Assembly: GCF_030814215.1 (NCBI RefSeq)
Contig: NZ_JAUSUT010000001.1
Location: 3,472,001-3,536,000 of the forward strand
DNA: 64,000 bases
From: Amycolatopsis thermophila
Lineage (GTDB): Bacteria > Actinomycetota > Actinomycetes > Mycobacteriales > Pseudonocardiaceae
Direction of reading: 5' to 3'
Both the position numbers and the translations under genes were made by a program. The notes below the pieces were generated by a model. The model had not been told where the DNA came from and did not search any database. It was given only the letters and a program-made list of their open reading frames with translations. Within the stretch, counting starts at the first letter, position 1; every line of letters starts with the position of its first letter. Of this stretch, positions 1 through 8,944 are shown one piece after another.

Positions 1-298
1 GGGCGACGTGACGATCGAACAGGTGCGCGCGAAGGGCCTGGCGCTGGGGGACTTCTTCCTGAAGTGCGTGGACGCGTTGGTGCCCGGTGCGCGAGTGGTC
101 ACGCCGCGCGATCACGGGCGGGGCAACCAGATCTCGCTGGCCTGGCCCGACGCGAAAACAGCGATGGCGACGTTGATCGAGCGGGGCGTCATCGGGGACT
201 TCCGGCCGCCCGAGGTGCTGCGGTTCGGGTTGGCTGCGCTGTACGTGCGGTACGGGGATGTGCTTCGGGCGGTGGAGGAGCTGCGGGCGTTGCGGTGA
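1..298 (+). CDS. kynU: Kynureninase, C-terminal part (cut by window start)
   Basis: This open frame runs in from the left edge and stops at TGA 296-298, so only about the last 98 residues are present. Kynureninase is a PLP enzyme that cleaves kynurenine to anthranilate and alanine in tryptophan breakdown. The visible part matches the C-terminal small domain of the family: GNQISL, WPDAKTAMATLIERGVIGDF, and the carboxylate-binding end PPEVLRFGLAALYVRYGDV. The PLP lysine and the large domain lie outside the window. The GTG at position 8 is an internal codon, not the start. Nothing downstream on this strand continues an operon. Confidence 0.85.
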   Translation, partial: GDVTIEQVRAKGLALGDFFLKCVDALVPGARVVTPRDHGRGNQISLAWPDAKTAMATLIERGVIGDFRPPEVLRFGLAALYVRYGDVLRAVEELRALR

Positions 299-359
299 GG
301 TTGGGGTTCGGTGGTGTGGGTTGGGTGGTGCGGTTTGCGGCGGTTTTTTGGCCGTCGGT

Positions 360-1020
360 CGAGTGGGCCTGTCGTGCTGGGGTGAGTGGGCCTGTCGTGG
401 TGGGGTGAGCGGGCGTGGCGAGGGGCGGTGAACGGGCCTGGCGAGGGGCGGTGAACGGTCCGTTCATGTGTTGGTGAGTGGGTGTTTGGTGGGGTGATGA
501 ACGGTCCGTTCATGGCTTGGGAGCGCTCGCAGCAGCTCGAGTGGACCGTTCGTGACGGGGTGGGCGGACCGCTCGCGGGGCGATGAGCGGACCCTTCGCG
601 GGGGGGGGGGGGGGCGATGAGTGGCCCCTTCACGGGGGACCGTTCGTGATGAGTTGAGCGGACCGTTCATGGGGCGATGAGCGGACCGTTCGGGAGGGGA
701 CGCAAGGGCGCATTCGTGGGTGGCGACATGGTCGGTTGTGGGGACGAATGGGCTGGTTCGTGGGGTTGCGAAAGGGCCGGTTCCTGGGTTGCGGAAGACC
801 GGCTCGCTGGGGGACGAACGGGCCGGCTCGTGGGGTTGCGAAAGGGATACTCGCTGGGGACGAAAGAGTCCGTCCTTGGGGGACGAAAGGACCACTCGCG
901 GGGCAGCGAGCGGGCCGTTGGTGCCGCGGCGAGTGGTTCGCTCGTGAAGCGATGAACGGACCGTTCATCGAAGTGCGGCCGTTGGTGGCGGCATCGGTGG
1001 GCCGTTCGTGCGGCGACGAG
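360..1020. repeat. Degenerate array of GAACGGNCCGTTC palindromes
   Basis: The stretch 299-1251 has no credible gene. It is filled with variants of a short palindrome, GAACGG-N-CCGTTC, often extended to ATGAACGGWCCGTTCAT. Clear copies lie at 453-465, 497-513 and 952-968, with many decayed forms between (for example AGCGGACCGTTC near 655-690 and GCGAGCGGGCCGTTG near 908). A run of 15 G lies at 600-614. The open frames that cross it on either strand are made of the repeat words and look non-coding. The role is unknown. Confidence 0.6.
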
Positions 1021-1251
1021 TGCGCGCCGCGATATGTGGGCCGCGCGCGGGGTGACACGAGGAGATCTTCGTCCCGGTCGGACCCACCGGGTCACGCAAC
1101 CGCCTCCGTCCACAACGGACAATAGTATGGCCGGAGCAGCGGGAGGGGTGGGAGGCCGCTGCTCCGGCCGGTTATCTCAGCTCGCGGCGACCGGCGCGGC
1201 CGAGAATCTTCTGTTGTGACCCCTTCACCTTCGTCGAGTGCGGACTTTCCC

Positions 1252-1273
1252 AACAGGGTCCAATGGCCCTGTT
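1252..1273. promoter_or_regulatory. Inverted repeat with DevR-box-like core at the 3' end of devR
   Basis: The arms AACAGGG (1252-1258) and CCCTGTT (1267-1273) are perfect inverted copies around TCCAATGG, and the right arm touches the devR stop codon. In the minus direction it could act as a hairpin terminator, although no T-run follows. The core GGGTCCAATGGCCCT (1256-1270) differs by one base from the sequence upstream of the operon at 3922-3936 and resembles the mycobacterial DosR box. A binding site is therefore the alternative reading. Confidence 0.5.
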
Positions 1274-1920
1274 TACCGAGCGGAAGTGTCACGCCGCCGC
1301 GTCGCGTACACCGCGGCCTCCGTGCGCCGCTCGAAACCCAGCTTGTGCAGCACCGCCGAAACGTAGTTCTTCACCGTCTTCTCGGCCAGGTGCAGGTGCT
1401 GGGCGATCTGCCGGTTGGTCAGCCCGTCCGCCACCAGGTCCAGCACCCGCCGCTCCTGCGGGCTGAGCTGGTCGTATCCCGGATCGTTCGGCCCGCCGCC
1501 ACGCAACCGGGTCAGCACCGTCGCCGTGAGTTCCGGGTCCAGCAGCGAAGCGCCGGCCGCGATCCGGCGCACCGAGCCGATCAGGTCGATGCCGGACACC
1601 TGTTTCAGCAGGTACCCGGCCGCACCCGCCATGATCGCGCCGAACAGGGCCTCGTCGTCGGAATAGGACGTCAGCATCAGGCACGCGGGCGCGGGCTGGA
1701 CCGACGACCGGATCTCCCGGCACACGCTGATCCCCTCCCCGTCGGGCAGGCGCACGTCGAGGATCGCCACATCCGGCGTCAGCTCGGGAATCCGCCGCAG
1801 CGCCTCGGCGACGGTGCCGGCCTCGCCGACCACCCGGACGTCGCCTTCGGACTCCAGCACCGTCTTCAACCCGGTCCGCACCAGTTCGTGGTCGTCGAGC
1901 AGGAACACCGAGATCGTCAT
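1273..1920 (-). CDS. devR: DevR/DosR-type NarL-family response regulator
   Basis: This 215-residue regulator has a receiver domain at 1-120, with acidic DD at 9-10, the phospho-acceptor D55 (DVAILDVRLPDG) and K109 region GYLLKQV. It has a LuxR-type helix-turn-helix at about 150-210 (LSPQERRVLDLVADGLTNRQ). It should be the partner of the histidine kinase immediately upstream: the kinase stop and this ATG overlap as ATGA (1917-1920), so the two are translationally coupled. By family, such proteins control hypoxia, redox or NO responses. The start at 1920 gives the canonical receiver N-terminus; a GTG or ATG further out would add an unrelated tail. Confidence 0.9.
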   Translation of the reverse strand: MTISVFLLDDHELVRTGLKTVLESEGDVRVVGEAGTVAEALRRIPELTPDVAILDVRLPDGEGISVCREIRSSVQPAPACLMLTSYSDDEALFGAIMAGAAGYLLKQVSGIDLIGSVRRIAAGASLLDPELTATVLTRLRGGGPNDPGYDQLSPQERRVLDLVADGLTNRQIAQHLHLAEKTVKNYVSAVLHKLGFERRTEAAVYATRRRDTSAR

Positions 1921-3419
1921 CGCACCCCTCCGGACCCGTTCAGCTCGGCCGTCCACACGAGCGTGGTGCCGTGATCACCCCGGCGCGACACCGAGCACCG
2001 GCCGCTCCAGCGTGCCGCGCGCTCACCCAGGTTCGCCAGCCCGCTGCGCCGCGCGGGTGAGTCCGGGATGCCGACACCGTCGTCGGACACTGTCAACGTC
2101 AACGACCGCCCCGACCGGTCCACCGCCACCTCGACGGACACGGCACCGGCGCGGGCGTGCCGGGCCACGTTCGACAAGGCCTCCCGCACGGTCGCCGTGA
2201 CATCCGACCGCACGGCCGCCGGGACCGCGGTGTCGACCGGCCCGCTGAACGCCAGTCGCGGCGCGAAACCCAGCACCGGCGTGCAGTCCTGCGTCAGCCG
2301 CAGCACCTCCGACCGCAGGCTTCCCCCGGTCTCCTCGGCGGTGAGCGAGAAGATGCTGTTGCGGATCTCCCGGATCGTGCGGTCCAGCTCGTGCACGAAC
2401 CCGCTCAACCGCTCCGCGACCTCAGCCTGCGTGACCAGCGGGCGCAGCCCCTCCAGCCCGAGACCGGTCGCGAACAACCGCTGGATGACCAGGTCGTGCA
2501 GGTCACGGGCGATGCGGTCGCGCTCGGTGAACACGGCCAGCCGCTGCCGGTCCTCCTCGGCGCGGGCGAACTCCATCGCGAGGGCGGCGTGCCCGGCGAA
2601 CGTGCGGGCCAGCTGCACCTCGTCATCGGTGAACGCCACGGAGTCACCGAACCGCGCGACCAGCAGCACGCCCAGCGTCTCGCCACCGACGATCAGCGGC
2701 ACGGCCACTGCCGAATCGAGCGCCGTCACCTGCTCGGGCACCTCGACGTTGACCTTGGCCTGCTCCTTCGCGGCGTAGGTGCCGTAGTTTCGTACCACCA
2801 CCGGCTCCCGGCTGCGGAACGCCGCACCGCTGGCCGTGCCCTCGACCGGCACCGTCAGCCCGGTCAGCCCCGGTGGCGCGTCCTCACCCGCCGCGACGAC
2901 CTCGAACACCAGCGTCGTGGGGTCGTCCTCGCGCGGCATGGCGACCGCGGCCGCGTCACCGCCCGAGACGACCCGCGCGTGCTCGGCGATCAGCTGCAAG
3001 GTCCGGTGCGGGTCTTCGCCGGTCAGCAGGGCGGCGGTGACCTCGTGCGAGGCTTCCAGCCAGCGCTGGCGGCTGCGCGTGCGCCCGTACCGGGTGGCGT
3101 TGTCGATGGCCATGCCGGCGGCAGCGACCAGCGTGACGACCGCCTGCCGGTCGTCACCGGTGAACCCGCCGTCCTTGCCCGTCAGCCGCAGCTCGCCGAA
3201 CCGGCCGCCGCGCGCGTGCACCGGCATCGTCAACGACGGCCCGGCCTCCGGGGCGCCGGAGCTGACCGGCGCGGCGTCGCGAACTTCGATGCGCGCGTGA
3301 CGGGCGCCGGTGAGGTCACGGGCGCCGGCGACGATCTTGGCCAGGATTTCGGGCAGGCTGAGATCAGCCGCAATCCCGACGACGGCTTCGAGAAGTCCGC
3401 GCGCGCTCGGTTCGATCAC
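1917..3419 (-). CDS. devS: DevS-type GAF histidine kinase with shortened first GAF domain
   Basis: This 500-residue sensor kinase has a first GAF-like region (8-110), a second GAF (about 120-290), an H-box RDRIARDLHDLVIQRL with H308, and a HATPase domain with N-box REALSNVARHA and G-box DDGVGIPD and GLANLGERA. It is of the HisKA_3 class that phosphorylates NarL-type regulators, fitting devR behind it. The start GTG at 3419 follows GGAGGGCAGGG; the frame stays open upstream but that part is not conserved. Compared with DevS/DosT as I remember them, the first GAF lacks about 60-70 residues between the first strand and TMPVHARGGRFGEL. That missing part carries the haem-ligating histidine, so gas sensing through haem is doubtful. 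Confidence 0.88.
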   Translation of the reverse strand: MIEPSARGLLEAVVGIAADLSLPEILAKIVAGARDLTGARHARIEVRDAAPVSSGAPEAGPSLTMPVHARGGRFGELRLTGKDGGFTGDDRQAVVTLVAAAGMAIDNATRYGRTRSRQRWLEASHEVTAALLTGEDPHRTLQLIAEHARVVSGGDAAAVAMPREDDPTTLVFEVVAAGEDAPPGLTGLTVPVEGTASGAAFRSREPVVVRNYGTYAAKEQAKVNVEVPEQVTALDSAVAVPLIVGGETLGVLLVARFGDSVAFTDDEVQLARTFAGHAALAMEFARAEEDRQRLAVFTERDRIARDLHDLVIQRLFATGLGLEGLRPLVTQAEVAERLSGFVHELDRTIREIRNSIFSLTAEETGGSLRSEVLRLTQDCTPVLGFAPRLAFSGPVDTAVPAAVRSDVTATVREALSNVARHARAGAVSVEVAVDRSGRSLTLTVSDDGVGIPDSPARRSGLANLGERAARWSGRCSVSRRGDHGTTLVWTAELNGSGGVR

Positions 3420-3469
3420 CCCTGCCCTCCGGCACTCCTGCGTAGAGGTCGCGCGGCAGGTCCGGTTCG

Positions 3470-3850
3470 TTACCCGGCGGCCAGCCGCCGTCCGGACACG
3501 ACCTCCAGTGGGATCCGGATCCACCGGTCGTCCGCCGTGCTCACCGGCCACGCGCTCGCCGGCTCACGCGTCGCGCGCGCCCGGCCCAGGACCGTCACCC
3601 ACCAGCCGGAACGCAGGTCCTCGTCGAAACCGTCGGCCTCGAACGCGACGACGCCGTCGCTGGCGGCGGTGAACAGCGGGCTCCCCGCGGTCGCGCCGAA
3701 CGACACGGCCTCGGCGCACAGGGCGAACCGCACCGGCTGGACGGCGGGCAAGCCGCGGGCGGTGAACACGACACGACCGATCCCCGCGGTGGCCAGCAGC
3801 GCCAGGCACTGGTCGCGACCCAGGACTTCCAGACCGAAGGGATCGAACAT
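3470..3850 (-). CDS. Pyridoxamine 5'-phosphate oxidase-like FMN/F420-binding protein
   Basis: This small protein (126 residues from ATG 3850; 143 from ATG 3901) has the split-barrel pattern of the PNPOx-like family: CLALLATAGIGRVVFTARGLPAVQPVRFAL, then SFGATAGSPLF, GVVAFEADGFDE and SGWWVTVLGRA. Family members bind flavin or F420 and reduce or protect small molecules; the substrate is not visible here. The gene lies 50 bp before devS on the same strand and is probably the first gene of a devS-devR operon. PNPOx-like genes are known neighbours and targets of DosR. I prefer the start at 3850 because a DevR-like box at 3922-3936 would then sit at promoter distance; the longer start cannot be excluded. 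Confidence 0.75.
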   Translation of the reverse strand: MFDPFGLEVLGRDQCLALLATAGIGRVVFTARGLPAVQPVRFALCAEAVSFGATAGSPLFTAASDGVVAFEADGFDEDLRSGWWVTVLGRARATREPASAWPVSTADDRWIRIPLEVVSGRRLAAG

Positions 3851-3921
3851 CGACGTGACCGGTCTTTCGCGGGCGGGGAACGTCACGCGCACCACGATCA
3901 CCCCGGTGCGGGCGGGCCGGT

Positions 3922-3936
3922 AGGGCCATTGGGCCC
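3922..3936 (-). promoter_or_regulatory. Candidate DevR box upstream of the PNPOx-devS-devR operon
   Basis: Read on the minus strand this is GGGCCCAATGGCCCT. It fits the mycobacterial DosR consensus GGGACTTNNGNCCCT at 9 of 12 fixed positions and is 14/15 identical to the sequence at 1256-1270, the other end of the operon. It lies 72 bp before the ATG at 3850. It would allow autoregulation by the DevR encoded here, which is inference. Confidence 0.5.
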
Positions 3937-3939
3937 GGT

Positions 3940-4800
3940 GCCGCGCGGGGAGGCCGGTGGGTGCGTGTCGGGGTTCCCGGGCCGCGTGGGGTGGGTAGGC
4001 GGGTCAGCTGGTGGCGGGGGCGCGGTTGGGAGTGGGTGGGTCGTGGGCCGGGGTGGCGGCTGGGATGCGGGGCTAGTGGTGGTGTAGGCGCGGCCGGGTG
4101 CGGGGCCATTGGTGGTGCAAGGGCGGCGGGGCACGGGTCAGCGGTGGGGCAGCCGGGGTCGTGGGTGCTGTGCCCGCGCGGGTGGGTGGGCCGGTGGAGC
4201 TGGTGGTGGGGTGAGGTTGGTGGTCGTCCCGGCCACGCGGGGTGGGTGCGGGTGGTGGAGCTGGTGGCGCGCGGTTGGTGGGCCGTTCGTGGGCCGGCGG
4301 TGAGGTGGGTGTTTCCGCCCGCGTGGGGGTGGGGGCGGCTGGTGGTGGGCGATTCGCGGGCCAGGGTGCGGCCCGGGCGGTGGGGGATCGCGGGGTGAGT
4401 GCGGCTGGTGGTGCGTGGTTCGTGGGCCGGGGTGGGCGGGGCAGGGCGGGGGCGTGCCTGCCCCGCGTGGGGCCAGGTGCGGCTGGTGGGCAGGTGGTCC
4501 CGGCTGGGCGGCGGCAGCACGGTGAGCCGGGTGCGGCTGGGGGAGTTGGTGGTGGCGGTTGGCGGGTCTCCGGGCGCCGGCCGGTGGTGGGGCAGGCCGG
4601 GATGGGTGGGTGCCCTGCCCGTGTGGGGTGGGTGCGTGCGCGGGTCCCAGGACGGGCCGGCGGTGGGATGGCGTGGGCGTTCCGACCGCGTGGGGCCAGG
4701 TGCGGCTGGTGGGCAGGTGGCCCCGGCCGGGACGCGGTACCGCGGTGAGCCGGGTGCGGGTGGGGTGAGCCGGGTGCGGGTGGGGGAGATGAGCCCAGCC
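3940..4800. repeat. Gene-free G-rich stretch with repeated GTGCGGCTGGTGGG words
   Basis: About 0.9 kb between the PNPOx-like gene and the phosphatase gene holds no credible gene. The plus strand is strongly G- and T-rich, with repeated words such as GTGCGGCTGGTGGGCAGGTGG. A block of about 34 bp beginning CGCGTGGGGCCAGGTGCG occurs at 4464 and again at 4687, 223 bp apart. Open frames here code for Pro/His/Thr-rich (minus) or Gly/Arg-rich (plus) low-complexity products, which I take as chance. The many G-runs could form quadruplex structures. Confidence 0.5.
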
Positions 4801-4834
4801 GCCGTGGCTCGCGCGGTCAGTCACCGGCCCAGCG

Positions 4835-5653
4835 TCAGCCGAGGATCGTGGCCGCCAGTTCGTCCGCCAGGGCGGGCGTTGCGGCGGCGATGCCGGACCA
4901 GCGGCGGGTCAGGTCGGGGTCGATCGCCAGCTCCCGGCCGTGCACGTCGATGACCGCGCCGCCCGCGGCGGGCACCGTCACCATCGCCGTGGCGAGGTCG
5001 ACCAGCCGGTGCGTGTCGGAGCCGGGGTCGCAGAACGCGTCGACCGAACCTTCGGCCACCAGGGCGCACTCCAGCACCGTCGTGGACAGGATCCGCACGC
5101 GCCCGGCCCGCGAGGCGACCCGCATCCACGCCTCGGCGCTGCGCTCGTGCGGACGGAGCAGGTTCACCGTCGCGCCGGTCAGGCTCGCGCGGCCGGTCGT
5201 GCGGTAGGGCACCGGCTCGCCGGCGCGGGCGTGCCACGCGCGACCGGTGTCCAGCCACACCGTCAGTGCCTCGGTCGCCCGCCCGTCGACCGCGACCGTG
5301 CCGCCGAAACAGCACAGCGGCACCCCGGCGGCCGCGTTGTTGGACCCGTCGACCGGGTCGACGACGAGCGTCACCGCCGAGCCGTTGTCGACGAACCCGA
5401 CCTCCTCGCTGAGCAGGTTCACCCGGTGCCGGTTCGCCTCCTCGGCGATCGCGTCCTCGACGATCTCGTCGACCCGCATCGTCGGGGTGCCGTCCGCGCC
5501 GTCGGCCACCTTTTCCGCCAGCTCGGCCCGGGTGTGCCGACGGCGGGCCTCGCCGTAGGCCGCACTCGCGGCGCGGGCCATCGCGGCCAGGGCCGGGTGG
5601 ACGTGCTCGGGCAGGTCCGGTGCGGGCACCGGCCAGGCGATCTTCGTGCTCAT
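4835..5653 (-). CDS. Inositol monophosphatase family protein
   Basis: This 272-residue protein has the metal-binding motifs of the lithium-sensitive phosphatases: an acidic pair in EEVGF (about 84), DPVDGSNNAAAG (about 98-109, the DPxDGTxN motif) and a C-terminal equivalent of the WDxAA motif, SDTHRLVDLATAM. Family members hydrolyse inositol phosphates, fructose-1,6-bisphosphate, histidinol phosphate or PAP. The substrate cannot be chosen here: the C-terminal motif reads DTHRLVDLA rather than WDIAA, which points to a divergent member. It is divergently arranged with the next gene, 36 bp away. Confidence 0.8.
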   Translation of the reverse strand: MSTKIAWPVPAPDLPEHVHPALAAMARAASAAYGEARRRHTRAELAEKVADGADGTPTMRVDEIVEDAIAEEANRHRVNLLSEEVGFVDNGSAVTLVVDPVDGSNNAAAGVPLCCFGGTVAVDGRATEALTVWLDTGRAWHARAGEPVPYRTTGRASLTGATVNLLRPHERSAEAWMRVASRAGRVRILSTTVLECALVAEGSVDAFCDPGSDTHRLVDLATAMVTVPAAGGAVIDVHGRELAIDPDLTRRWSGIAAATPALADELAATILG

Positions 5654-5689
5654 CAGCGCCGATCGTAATCGAGTTGCCCGATCGCGGCG

Positions 5690-6214
5690 GTGCCCCGGAT
5701 CATCAACCCCGTGCTACCGCTCGACGAAGACCGCATCCGCACATCGTTCATCAACTGCTCGAAGGGGGAGGCGCGCCGGCTGTCGCTACCGCCCGGCCTG
5801 GCCGGGCTTGACTGGTCCGAAGTGGACTTCCTCGGGTGGCGGGACCCCAAGGCGGGGCAGAACGCCTACCTCGTGGCGCCGTACGGGGACGACGTCGTCG
5901 GCATCGCGATGCGGGCGGCGGCCAAGCACCGCAGTTCGCTCAAATCGTCCCTGTGCGCGTTCTGCGGGACCATCCACGCCGCGACCGACGTGACGCTGTT
6001 CGCGGCTCGCCGGGTCGGTGCGGCGGGCAAGCAGGGCAACACCGTCGGCACCTACGCGTGCGCCGACCTGGCCTGCGGCCTGTACCTGCGCGGCAAGCGC
6101 CGCCCGGCGGTGCACAATCCGGTGGACCGCGCACCGCTCGAGCAGCGCGTCGAACGCACGCTGGCCAACATCGGCCGCTTCCTCGACGAGGTCGCCACCG
6201 ACAACGTCAGCTGA
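5690..6214 (+). CDS. FBP-domain (EF-G-binding, FusB-like) treble-clef zinc protein
   Basis: This protein of about 174 residues starts with the helical N-terminal part typical of the family ([20 protein letters not shown]). It ends with a zinc-finger module: CAFCGTIH at about 89-96 and the second pair CADLACGLY near 122-130. Related FusB-type proteins bind elongation factor G and help ribosome recycling or fusidic-acid tolerance; for actinobacterial members this is inference from family. Both the GTG at 5690 and the one at 5711 ([10 protein letters not shown]) lack a good ribosome site; 5711 fits relatives better. The 3' end overlaps fbiC by 8 bp on the opposite strand. Confidence 0.75.
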   Translation: MPRIINPVLPLDEDRIRTSFINCSKGEARRLSLPPGLAGLDWSEVDFLGWRDPKAGQNAYLVAPYGDDVVGIAMRAAAKHRSSLKSSLCAFCGTIHAATDVTLFAARRVGAAGKQGNTVGTYACADLACGLYLRGKRRPAVHNPVDRAPLEQRVERTLANIGRFLDEVATDNVS

Positions 6215-8798
6215 CGACCGGCAGCGACAGCGGGCGCCGGACGGCCTGGGCAACGCCGTCGGAGGCCAGTGCCGCGGCCACGCGGTCCGGCGACGGGCGG
6301 CCGTACGTCGTCGTGCGCTGGACCAGCGGACGGCCGATCGGGGCGACCATCTTCTCCAGCTCGCTGATCGTCTTGTACGAGCCGTTGTCCGCGCCCGCCA
6401 TGCGGCTGATCGTCTCCTCCATCAGCGTGCCGCCGAGGTCGTTCACCCCGCCGTTCAGCACGTCGCGGCAGGTGTCCTCGCCCAGCTTCACCCACGAGCA
6501 CTGGATGTTGTCGATCAGCCCGTGCAGCAGGATCCGCGCCAGCGCGTGCACCGCCCGGTTCTCGCGCCTCGTCGGACCGGGGCGGGACAGCCCCGCCAGG
6601 TAGATCGGTGCGTTCTGGTGGATGAACGGCAGCAGCACGAACTCGGTGAACCCGCGCCGCCCGGTCTTCTCCAGCGCCCGACGCTGCAGGTCGGCGATCA
6701 GCTTGATGTGCCCGACCCAGTGCGCGGGCGTGTCCACGTGCCCGTACATCATCGTCGACGTCGTCGGGATGCCCAGCTCGTGCGCGGTCGAGATCACCTC
6801 GATCCAGCTCGAGGCCGGCAGCTTGCCCTTGGTGAGCACCCACCGCACGTCATCGTCGAGGATCTCCGCCGCCGTGCCCGGCAGCGAGTCCACACCGGAC
6901 TCGTGCGCGCGCGTCAGCCAGTCGCGAATGGACAGGTTGGTCCGGGACGCGCCGTTGACGACCTCCATCGGGCTGTAGGAGTGCAGGTGGATGTCCGGCT
7001 GCCGCCGCTTCACCTCGGCCGCCAGGTCGAAGTACGCCGTGCCGGGCATGTCCGGGTGGATGCCGCCCTGCATGCAGATCTCCGTCGCCCCGGCCTCCCA
7101 GGCCTGGTCGACCCGCTCGCCGACCTGCGACAGCGACAGCGTGTAGGCGTCGGCGTCCGTCCGCCGTTGCGCGAACGCGCAGAACCGGCACCCGGTGTAG
7201 CAGACGTTGGTGAAGTTGATGTTGCGCGTCACCACGAACGTGACGTCGTCGCCCGTGACGTCGCGGCGCAGCCCGTCGGCCAGTGACGCCAGGGCCTCCA
7301 GCTCGGCACCGTCCGCGTGCAACAGTGCGAGAGCGTCCTCATCGGACAGACCGGCCGGGTCGCGTTCGGCGCGCCGCAACGCTTCCGCGATGTCGGTGTC
7401 CATCCGCCGCGGTGCGCTCGGGACCTTCTCGGCGAGTTCGGCCCACTCGCCGTAGACCGAGTCGAAGTCGCTGCGCCGGTCGTCCGTGCGGCCGGTGGTG
7501 TCGACCTCGACGTGCAGGTCGGTCCGGCCGGTGCCGGCCTGGTCCTGCCAGCCGCCGTCCGGCTCCTGCCACGGCCGCCCCGCCGGCACGGCGTCCTCGC
7601 GCGCCAGCCCGGTCGCCGGGTCGGCCAGCGCGGCGACGTGACCTGCCACGCGCGGGTCCAGCCACGGTTCGCCCGCGGTCAGGTACTCGGGGTAGATCGT
7701 CAGCCGCTCGCGCAACGTGTAGCCGGACGCCGCGGTCTGCCGCGCCAGCTCGTCGATCTGCGGCCACGCCCGCTCGGGGTTGACGTGGTCGGGGGTCAGC
7801 GGCGACACGCCGCCCCAGTCGTCGATCCCCGCGCGCAGCATCAGGTCGTACTGGCTGCCGATCAGGTTCGGCGGCGCCTGGATGCGCATCTTCGGGCCGA
7901 GCACGAGCCGCGCGACGGCGATCGTCGCGGCCAGCTCCTGCAGGTCGGCGTCGGGGGTCGCGCGCATCTTGGTGTCCGGCTTGGCGCGGAAGTTCTGCAC
8001 GATGACTTCCTGGATGCCGCCGTACTGGCGCGCCACCTTGCGGATCGCGAACAGCGCGTCCGCGCGCTCTTCGTAGTTCTCCCCGATCCCGATCAGGATG
8101 CCGGTGGTGAACGGCACCGACGACCGGCCGGCGTCCTCCAGCACACGCAGCCGCACGGCCGGATCCTTGTCCGGCGAGCCGTAGTGCGGGCCGCCGCGCT
8201 CGCTCCACAGGCGCGTCGCGGTGGTCTCCAGCATCATGCCCATCGACGGCGCGACCGGCTTGAGCCGCTGGAAGTCCTGCCAGGTCAGCACGCCGGGGTT
8301 GAGGTGCGGCAGCAGGCCGGTCTGCTCGAGCACCAGGATCGCCATCGCCCGCACGTACGACAGGGTGTCGTCGTAGCCGTGCGCGTCGAGCCACTCGCGG
8401 GCCTGCTTCCACCGGTCCTCGGGCCGGTCGCCGAGGGTGAACAGGGCTTCCTTGCAGCCCATCGCGGCGCCCTGCCGCGCGATCTCGAGCACTTCGTCCG
8501 GCGACAGGAACGGCGCGTCCAGTTTGCCCGGAACCGTCGCGAACGTGCAGTACCCGCACCGGTCCCGGCACAGCCGGGTGAGCGGGATGAACACCTTGCG
8601 GCTGTAGGTGATGATGCCGTCGCGGCCGGCTTCGGCCAGGCCGGCGTCGCGGATGCGGGAGGCGTGCTCGGACAGCGTTCCGAGGTCTTCGTCGCGCGCG
8701 TGCAGCAGCACGGTCGCCTCGGCGATGTCGAGGGTCTTGCCGTCGCGGGCACGGGCCAGCGCGCGACGCATCGCGGAGGCGGTGGGAGCGGATGCCAT
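6207..8798 (-). CDS. fbiC: FbiC, FO synthase (fused CofG-CofH) of coenzyme F420 synthesis
   Basis: This 863-residue protein joins two radical-SAM domains that together make 7,8-didemethyl-8-hydroxy-5-deazariboflavin (FO) from tyrosine and a ribityl-aminouracil. The N-terminal CofG half carries CRDRCGYC (C77, C81, C84). The C-terminal CofH half carries CYTGCRFC (C533, C537, C540). Each set binds a 4Fe-4S cluster. Length and order match actinobacterial FbiC. I chose ATG 8798 because the residues before it are not family-like. It stands alone here; F420 use would suit the flavin/F420-type proteins common in these genomes. Confidence 0.95.
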   Translation of the reverse strand: MASAPTASAMRRALARARDGKTLDIAEATVLLHARDEDLGTLSEHASRIRDAGLAEAGRDGIITYSRKVFIPLTRLCRDRCGYCTFATVPGKLDAPFLSPDEVLEIARQGAAMGCKEALFTLGDRPEDRWKQAREWLDAHGYDDTLSYVRAMAILVLEQTGLLPHLNPGVLTWQDFQRLKPVAPSMGMMLETTATRLWSERGGPHYGSPDKDPAVRLRVLEDAGRSSVPFTTGILIGIGENYEERADALFAIRKVARQYGGIQEVIVQNFRAKPDTKMRATPDADLQELAATIAVARLVLGPKMRIQAPPNLIGSQYDLMLRAGIDDWGGVSPLTPDHVNPERAWPQIDELARQTAASGYTLRERLTIYPEYLTAGEPWLDPRVAGHVAALADPATGLAREDAVPAGRPWQEPDGGWQDQAGTGRTDLHVEVDTTGRTDDRRSDFDSVYGEWAELAEKVPSAPRRMDTDIAEALRRAERDPAGLSDEDALALLHADGAELEALASLADGLRRDVTGDDVTFVVTRNINFTNVCYTGCRFCAFAQRRTDADAYTLSLSQVGERVDQAWEAGATEICMQGGIHPDMPGTAYFDLAAEVKRRQPDIHLHSYSPMEVVNGASRTNLSIRDWLTRAHESGVDSLPGTAAEILDDDVRWVLTKGKLPASSWIEVISTAHELGIPTTSTMMYGHVDTPAHWVGHIKLIADLQRRALEKTGRRGFTEFVLLPFIHQNAPIYLAGLSRPGPTRRENRAVHALARILLHGLIDNIQCSWVKLGEDTCRDVLNGGVNDLGGTLMEETISRMAGADNGSYKTISELEKMVAPIGRPLVQRTTTYGRPSPDRVAAALASDGVAQAVRRPLSLPVVS

Positions 8799-8944
8799 AC
8801 CGGAAACGCTAGGACCGGCCCCGGTGGCGTGCCAGGACCCGGCCGCACAAGATCGGCCACACCGGGCCGTCACGACCCTGTTTCCGCTGCTCACCGTGCC
8901 CGTCGTCATTGCGCGGCGGGGGCTGCGAGCGTATTACCTAAAGT

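Noticed and set aside
3900..4830. Proline/histidine-rich minus-strand proteins of up to 300 residues
   Set aside because: They arise from G-rich repeat DNA, lack ribosome sites and show no domain.
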